Shown here: piece by piece, positions 31,370 to 35,269 of the stretch | Position numbering within the stretch: position 1 is the stretch's first letter | How the letters are laid out: each line of letters begins with the position of its first letter | From: Aquimarina muelleri DSM 19832 | GTDB lineage: Bacteria > Bacteroidota > Bacteroidia > Flavobacteriales > Flavobacteriaceae | Length of the DNA: 35,269 nt | Direction of reading: 5' to 3' | NCBI RefSeq assembly: GCF_000430665.1 | Contig: NZ_KE387188.1 | Coordinates: 1-35,269, forward strand | The notes under the pieces: generated by a model | Told to the model about the DNA's origin: nothing | The model's input: the letters and a program-made list of their open reading frames with translations, nothing else | The model's database searches: none | Position numbers and translations under genes: made by a program

Positions 31370-32614
31370 TTAGACTTCTTTACCTTTTAGCATTTTATTC
31401 CAATACAGAAAGGGGAGAATGTATTTTTTGAGAATCCATAATCGCCAATGTTCTTTGGAGGAATCCTTAATTAACAATCGCTTCAATTTAGGATCTGGCA
31501 TAAATTTTTTAGAATAGTCAAACTCTGCTAAGACCATCTTACCATAACCGGTAATAAAAGGGCAAGAAGAATAGCCATCGTACTTCCTGTCACTAAGTTT
31601 TTGATATTTAATAAGCTTTAAAACGTTAGTTACAACTACTGGAGCTTGTTTTCTAATTGCAGCACTGGTTTTAGACGTAGGAACATTAGAAACATCTCCC
31701 AATCCAAAAATATTTGTATATTTTTTATGCTGAAGTGTGAATGGGTCAACATCTACCCAATCTGCTTCATCTACCAGTAATGACTGTTTTATAAACTCTG
31801 GCGGCACATTGGGTGGTACGAGATGTAACATATCGTATTTGATTCCCACCAAATTATTCTCTTTAAAAAGTTCTACTATGATTGGGTTACGTTCTTCACT
31901 CTCTGGAGATACGACAAACCAAGCAATTTGTTTGTCGCTTTCAAATTTTTTGAGTTCGTAACTAAACTTTATATTTATATTCTTTCTATCGATAACTTCA
32001 TACAATGTTTTTGCAATTTCCAGAACAGGAAAGATTCCGTCTGCGGCAGATGCATAAATGACGTGTGTTTTATTCTTAATGCCAGCTCTTTTAAAATGAT
32101 CATCAGCCAGATACATTATCTTTTGTGGTGCGCCACCACATTTATAAGGTTTGGTTGGTTGAGTGAATAGCGCAACACCTCCTTTAAAGTTTTTAATCAC
32201 ATCCCAAGTGTGATTTGGATTGGTATAGTTACTACATACTACACCTTTATTAATAGCTTCTGGTAAACCCTCTACTAAAGTTGTATCTAATTTTAATCCT
32301 GGAGCAACTATCAAATAATCGTATGAAAAAGTAGTATTCCCTGTTTTAACTTCATCTTTTTCAGGGTAAATTGAAACCGCTTTATCTTTAATCCAATCTG
32401 CTTTTTTAGGCATAACGGATGCCATCGATCTTTGCGTTTTCTCATAATTATAAGTGCCAGCACCTACCAATGTCCAAGCAGGCTGATACCAATGTTTATC
32501 TGAAGGCTCAATAATACCTACTTTTAATTTTGGATTCTTTTTAAGTAAACTGCTAGCAGTCATTAGACCAGCAGTTCCACCTCCAATAGCGAGTATTTGA
32601 TAATGTGTTTTCAT
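31370..32614 (-). CDS. sqr: Type II sulfide:quinone oxidoreductase
   Basis: A 414-residue flavoprotein. The FAD motif is AIGGGTAGLMTA at residues 9-20. The catalytic cysteines correspond to Cys159 in YKCGGAPQKIMYL (human SQOR IKCAGAPQK) and Cys351 in SSCPFITGYGKMVLAEFDY (human TSCPLVTGY). The C-terminal WILKKYILPFLYWNKML matches the membrane-associated helix of SQOR. It oxidises sulfide to a persulfide and passes electrons to quinone at the inner membrane. The open frame reaches 32713, overlapping the upstream gene, but the ATG at 32614 gives the standard N-terminus and a 13-nt gap. It follows the persulfide dioxygenase-rhodanese gene, forming a complete sulfide-oxidation pair. Confidence 0.9.
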   Translation of the reverse strand: MKTHYQILAIGGGTAGLMTASSLLKKNPKLKVGIIEPSDKHWYQPAWTLVGAGTYNYEKTQRSMASVMPKKADWIKDKAVSIYPEKDEVKTGNTTFSYDYLIVAPGLKLDTTLVEGLPEAINKGVVCSNYTNPNHTWDVIKNFKGGVALFTQPTKPYKCGGAPQKIMYLADDHFKRAGIKNKTHVIYASAADGIFPVLEIAKTLYEVIDRKNINIKFSYELKKFESDKQIAWFVVSPESEERNPIIVELFKENNLVGIKYDMLHLVPPNVPPEFIKQSLLVDEADWVDVDPFTLQHKKYTNIFGLGDVSNVPTSKTSAAIRKQAPVVVTNVLKLIKYQKLSDRKYDGYSSCPFITGYGKMVLAEFDYSKKFMPDPKLKRLLIKDSSKEHWRLWILKKYILPFLYWNKMLKGKEV

Positions 32615-32627
32615 AGGGGGTCTAAAT

Positions 32628-34049
32628 TTATAACAGTGTTGTGGGTGCTTCATATTCTGAAATCTCAAATACTCCTGTTTGTTTAATAGCATCAAAGCCC
32701 CCTTTAATGTCAATAAGGTGCTTATACCCTTTTGCTCTTAAAATAGATATAAATGTCATAGATCTGTACCCACTTCGACAATGAACGTAGTAGGTTTTTC
32801 TTTTATCTATTAAATTCATACTTTCATTAAGATAATCAAGAGGTACATTAACCGCACCTTCAATATGTTCACTATTATATTCACTCTTTCTACGTACATC
32901 TAAAATATTAATAGAGCTCCTTTCTGTAGTTAGAGAAAGTTCTTCTGTAGTGACAGAGATTATGGTATTGACTTCTCTTCCTGCTGCCATCCAAGCTTCG
33001 ATCCCCCCTTTTAAATACCCTAGATTTTTATCAAATCCTATTCTTGCTAAGCGTGTTGCTACTTCTTCTTCTCTTCCTTCTTCAGCAATAATAAGAATAG
33101 TTTGTTTTAGATTTATTATCGTTGTGCCTACCCAATTAGCGAAACTCCCATCAATCCCAATGTTATAGGATTTAGGAATGAATGCCTTTGCAAAAACCTG
33201 TGCTTCTCTAGTATCTAATACGATAGCAGAAGTTTCTTTCATTGCAGTTTCAAAAGAGTTGATATTTAGTAGTTTTATCCCTTTTTTTACCACACTATCA
33301 ATGTTTTCATATCCTTTGATGTTCATCATTACATTTTGTGGGAAATAACCAGGAGGCGGCGTTAATCCTGTTAAGATAGCATCGACAAAATCTTCTTTCG
33401 TCATATCTGCACGAAGTGCATAGTTTGTCTTTTTTTGATACCCTAATGTATTTGTAATTTCATCACTCATCGTTTTTCCACAGGCACTTCCTGCACCGTG
33501 TCCAGGGTAGACGATAATATCATCTTCTAACGGGATTATTTTATTACGAAGAGAATCGAATAAATATCCAGCAAGTTTCTCTTGTGTAAATTCAGCAATC
33601 ACTTTTTGGGCTAAGTCTGGGCGTCCCACATCACCAATAAATAATGTGTCTCCTGAGAAAAGTGAAGTTGCCTTACCGTTTTTATCTGTAAGTAAATAAC
33701 AACTACTTTCCATCGTGTGACCAGGTGTATGTAATAGTTGTATATTAGCATTACCTAATTTAAATTCTTGTCCATCTTTTGCTGAGACAAAATCAAAACC
33801 TGTTTCCATTGTTGTTGGTCCATAAACAATAGTAGCTCCTGTTTTTTTGGAAAGGTCTATATGACCTGAAACGAAATCGGCGTGAAAATGCGTTTCAAAG
33901 ACATATTTTATTTTTGCATTTCGTTCGTTAGCCATTTCTATATAAGGTGCTACTTCACGTAATGGGTCAATAATTGCTACTTCCCCATTGCTTTCAATGT
34001 AATAAGCACCTTGTGCCAGACAGCCTGTGTAAATTTGTTCTACTTTCAT
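32628..34049 (-). CDS. cstB: CstB-type persulfide dioxygenase-rhodanese fusion
   Basis: A 473-residue three-domain enzyme. Residues 1-235 form an ETHE1-like metallo-beta-lactamase fold with HFHADFVSGH (His54, His56, Asp58, His63), LLHTPGHT and FSGDTLFIGDVGRPDL plus YPGHG, supplying the Fe(II) site. Residues 255-360 are a degenerate rhodanese whose active loop reads IAEEGREEE with no cysteine. Residues 365-465 are an active rhodanese with Cys424 in HCRSGYRS. This order (dioxygenase, inactive rhodanese, active rhodanese) matches CstB, which converts persulfides to thiosulfate. It leads the operon cstB-sqr-unknown-cupin behind the operator at 34238. A 150-nt leader separates promoter and start. 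Confidence 0.88.
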   Translation of the reverse strand: MKVEQIYTGCLAQGAYYIESNGEVAIIDPLREVAPYIEMANERNAKIKYVFETHFHADFVSGHIDLSKKTGATIVYGPTTMETGFDFVSAKDGQEFKLGNANIQLLHTPGHTMESSCYLLTDKNGKATSLFSGDTLFIGDVGRPDLAQKVIAEFTQEKLAGYLFDSLRNKIIPLEDDIIVYPGHGAGSACGKTMSDEITNTLGYQKKTNYALRADMTKEDFVDAILTGLTPPPGYFPQNVMMNIKGYENIDSVVKKGIKLLNINSFETAMKETSAIVLDTREAQVFAKAFIPKSYNIGIDGSFANWVGTTIINLKQTILIIAEEGREEEVATRLARIGFDKNLGYLKGGIEAWMAAGREVNTIISVTTEELSLTTERSSINILDVRRKSEYNSEHIEGAVNVPLDYLNESMNLIDKRKTYYVHCRSGYRSMTFISILRAKGYKHLIDIKGGFDAIKQTGVFEISEYEAPTTLL

Positions 34050-34206
34050 TTTTATTTTCTTATTTTGAATTATCGTAAAGAGTGCTCGCGTAAAATATAA
34101 TCACTCCAATTAGAAATCTATCTTAGGCTAAGCTTATAATTTTGTATTTAAAAAATCTAAGTATAAAGACATATTATATTGAAAGTTAATACAGTAGCTT
34201 TTGTTG

Positions 34207-34249
34207 CAAAGCTCTGATTTTAACAATACAAAAGCACTGACCTTCGTCA
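34207..34249 (-). promoter_or_regulatory. CRP/FNR-type operator and class II promoter for the sulfide operon
   Basis: Minus strand: TGACGAAGGTCA (34238-34249), 23 nt, then GAGCTTTG (34207-34214). The CstB start lies about 157 nt downstream, leaving a longer leader than at most other sites. Confidence 0.7.
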
Positions 34250-34712
34250 GTTTAGATACTAATTATTAAAAGAGTTCTTTGAAGAGAATATAAACTCTCT
34301 TAAGTAAAACAAACCACCAAGATACTTATTAAGCTTCTTGTCATTGATAAGTTTATTAAAATAGATACCAATAAATTCCTATCATTGAAAACTTTGTAAA
34401 TAGAACAAGAAATCTCCAATCGATTATTAAATTTTCAATGTCTCTAATACTGAAACAGTTTTCTTGTTTTCGGATGAGTTAGCTCCGTTTGTTTGACCGA
34501 TATTTTTATTTTCCATTATTCAAAATATTTATATGAAGTGATATTTTACATTGTTTATAGTTCAATTTTTTGACTACACGGCAAGATCTTAAAAAAGATC
34601 TTAAAAAATATATCATTATATATCATTATAGAATTTGTGCAAATAGCCTTAATGAATTCTTGGAAATATACGACAAGGGATAAATAGAACATCTGTTATA
34701 AATTAAAAAAAA
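34250..34712. other. AT-rich intergenic stretch with a possible 29-codon ORF
   Basis: No clear gene. On the minus strand 34427-34516 encodes 29 residues beginning MENKNIGQTNGANSSENKKT, hydrophilic and without a known family; it could be a small gene or a truncated one. Short tandem duplications occur at 34583-34627 (AAGATCTTAAAA twice, TATATCATTA twice). Confidence 0.35.
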
Positions 34713-34884
34713 CCAGTTGCCAGTCGAGTAGGAAAAGGGGAATTTCACCCCTAATCCTCTCTCAGAACCGTACGTGAACCTCTAGATTCATTCGCTTTCA
34801 CTCATCTCTAATATTTACACCTGACTGATCTTCTCAGCCTTTTCTACTATCGCTCCATAAGTCACCGTTACCAACAATCGTAAC
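34713..34884 (-). mobile_element. Group II intron-like RNA remnant (no maturase)
   Basis: Minus-strand sequence carries GGTTCACGTACGGTTCTGAG, then a GGGGTGAAATTCCCC stem-loop and CCTACTCGAC, and before these GGTAACGGTGACTTATGGAG and GAAAAGGCTGAGAAGATC. I recognise these as conserved stretches of bacterial group II intron RNA, but cannot verify folding. No reverse-transcriptase frame is present, so it is a fragment. It abuts the right copy of the 59-bp direct repeat. Confidence 0.5.
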
Positions 34885-34943
34885 CGATTATGGCTTGTCT
34901 AAAACAACTTATTATAAAACTTTAAAATGGTTAGAGAATAGGA
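34885..34943. repeat. Right copy of 59-bp direct repeat flanking the locus
   Basis: Identical at 57 of 59 positions and in the same orientation as 4406-4464. Similarity fades over the next 30 bp to the right. Like the left copy, it directly adjoins group II intron-like sequence on its left. Confidence 0.8.
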
Positions 34944-35146
34944 CGAATTAAAGATGAAGTTTTGTGAAAAAATATTATCTTTTTGACTTCTAAAAACATC
35001 GTAATAAAATCGATTCTTAAGCATGTATTTTTAAATTATTCGAATGTATTTAAAGTACGGTTTTAAAGTATGGAAAAGCTACTAAATAAGCATAAAATGC
35101 GTACTTTAAAAAATATAAACATCTGATAATCAGTATATAATAAAAT
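34944..35146. other. Intergenic stretch with an 11-bp inverted repeat
   Basis: No gene is seen. TTTAAAGTACG (35049-35059) and CGTACTTTAAA (35100-35110) are perfect inverted copies 40 nt apart. The surrounding DNA is AT-rich. The pair could fold as a long hairpin RNA or be the ends of a tiny element. Confidence 0.4.
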
Positions 35147-35175
35147 AACCCTCAGGATTCGAGAGCCTCAGGGTT
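35147..35175 (-). terminator. Hairpin terminator, minus strand
   Basis: AACCCTCAGG (35147-35156) and CCTCAGGGTT (35166-35175) pair over ten positions with one mismatch. Read on the minus strand the stem is followed by ATTTTATTATA, so it would terminate a transcript entering from the right edge. Confidence 0.55.
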
Positions 35176-35185
35176 CGATAATTAT

Positions 35186-35269
35186 GCATTCCTACACCCT
35201 AATGTTGCATTCCTCAACCCTAATGTTGCGTTCCTACACCCTAATGTTGCATTCCTCAACCCTAATGTT
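35186..35269. repeat. 21-bp tandem repeat, four units, running off the window
   Basis: Four consecutive 21-bp units at 35186, 35207, 35228 and 35249, alternating between two variants (CCTACACC and CCTCAACC in the middle; one unit begins GCG instead of GCA). The unit length is a multiple of three. One minus-strand frame reads TLG(L/C)RNA four times and then stops, so it might be the end of a gene lying to the right, but the repeat alone does not prove coding. Confidence 0.85.

Noticed and set aside
32615..32713. Upstream extension of the sqr reading frame
   Set aside because: It overlaps the CstB gene, and the FAD motif is correctly placed only when translation starts at 32614.
35186..35269. 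CRISPR array
   Set aside because: The units are contiguous 21-bp copies without spacers, and no cas gene is present.

Overview
The window looks like a chromosomal stretch of a marine Flavobacteriia (Bacteroidetes). Base composition is strongly AT-rich. Promoters show the Bacteroidetes -7 box (TAnnTTTG) and start codons mostly lack Shine-Dalgarno sequences. Several proteins are family members typical of this group. This assignment is inference from composition and protein families, because no rRNA or marker gene is present.

Layout. Positions 1-4500 are a patchy accessory region: two small unknown genes, a membrane-anchored AraC-type regulator, a 74-residue unknown protein, an orphan lipoprotein, short palindromic repeats, and the decayed 3' end of a group II intron maturase. 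From about 4630 to 34250 lies one coherent stress/redox locus. It contains: (1) a plus-strand operon of a small helical protein, hibernation factor, eRF1-like protein, GH130 enzyme, glycosyltransferase fusion, VIT1 transporter, dicarboxylate symporter and a CorA-like fragment; (2) a minus-strand operon of zinc alcohol dehydrogenase, YceI, porin, broken peroxiredoxin and LapA-like protein, followed by Dps; (3) a PAS histidine kinase and a REC-CRP hybrid regulator; (4) a YflT-like stress protein and a CopA-type copper ATPase; (5) an OmpA lipoprotein, HflC, HflK and a tiny membrane protein; (6) a sigma-like protein; (7) a UspA tandem protein with small unknown genes and an OsmC protein; (8) a minus-strand sulfide-oxidation operon of a CstB-type persulfide dioxygenase-rhodanese, type II SQR, an unknown protein and a cupin lipoprotein. 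Positions 34250-35269 are non-coding: a second group II intron-like remnant and a 21-bp tandem repeat.

How it works together. Reading the intergenic DNA reveals a recurrent promoter: an FNR/CRP-type palindrome (TGA-N6-TCA, best TGACCTAGGTCA), exactly 23 nt, then an octamer resembling TAnnTTTG. I find it nine times (eight good, one weak), oriented toward nearly every operon of the locus. The spacing puts the palindrome near -41.5, the class II activator position. The likely regulator is encoded in the middle. The kinase's first PAS domain has a histidine where FixL carries its haem ligand. Its partner is a receiver fused to a CRP/FNR DNA-binding module whose recognition helix keeps the Glu and Arg that read TGA. 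This would be a FixL-FixJ-FixK-like cascade compressed to two proteins. It would control ribosome hibernation, storage-glycan turnover, metal and iron handling, sulfide detoxification and universal stress proteins, a dormancy or low-oxygen programme loosely comparable to DosR. The signal and physiology are inference; the repeated promoter geometry is seen directly.

The locus is flanked by two 59-bp direct repeats (57/59 identical, 30.5 kb apart), each joined to group II intron-like debris. One promoter module has been duplicated within the locus, including a copy whose plus-strand half no longer faces a gene.
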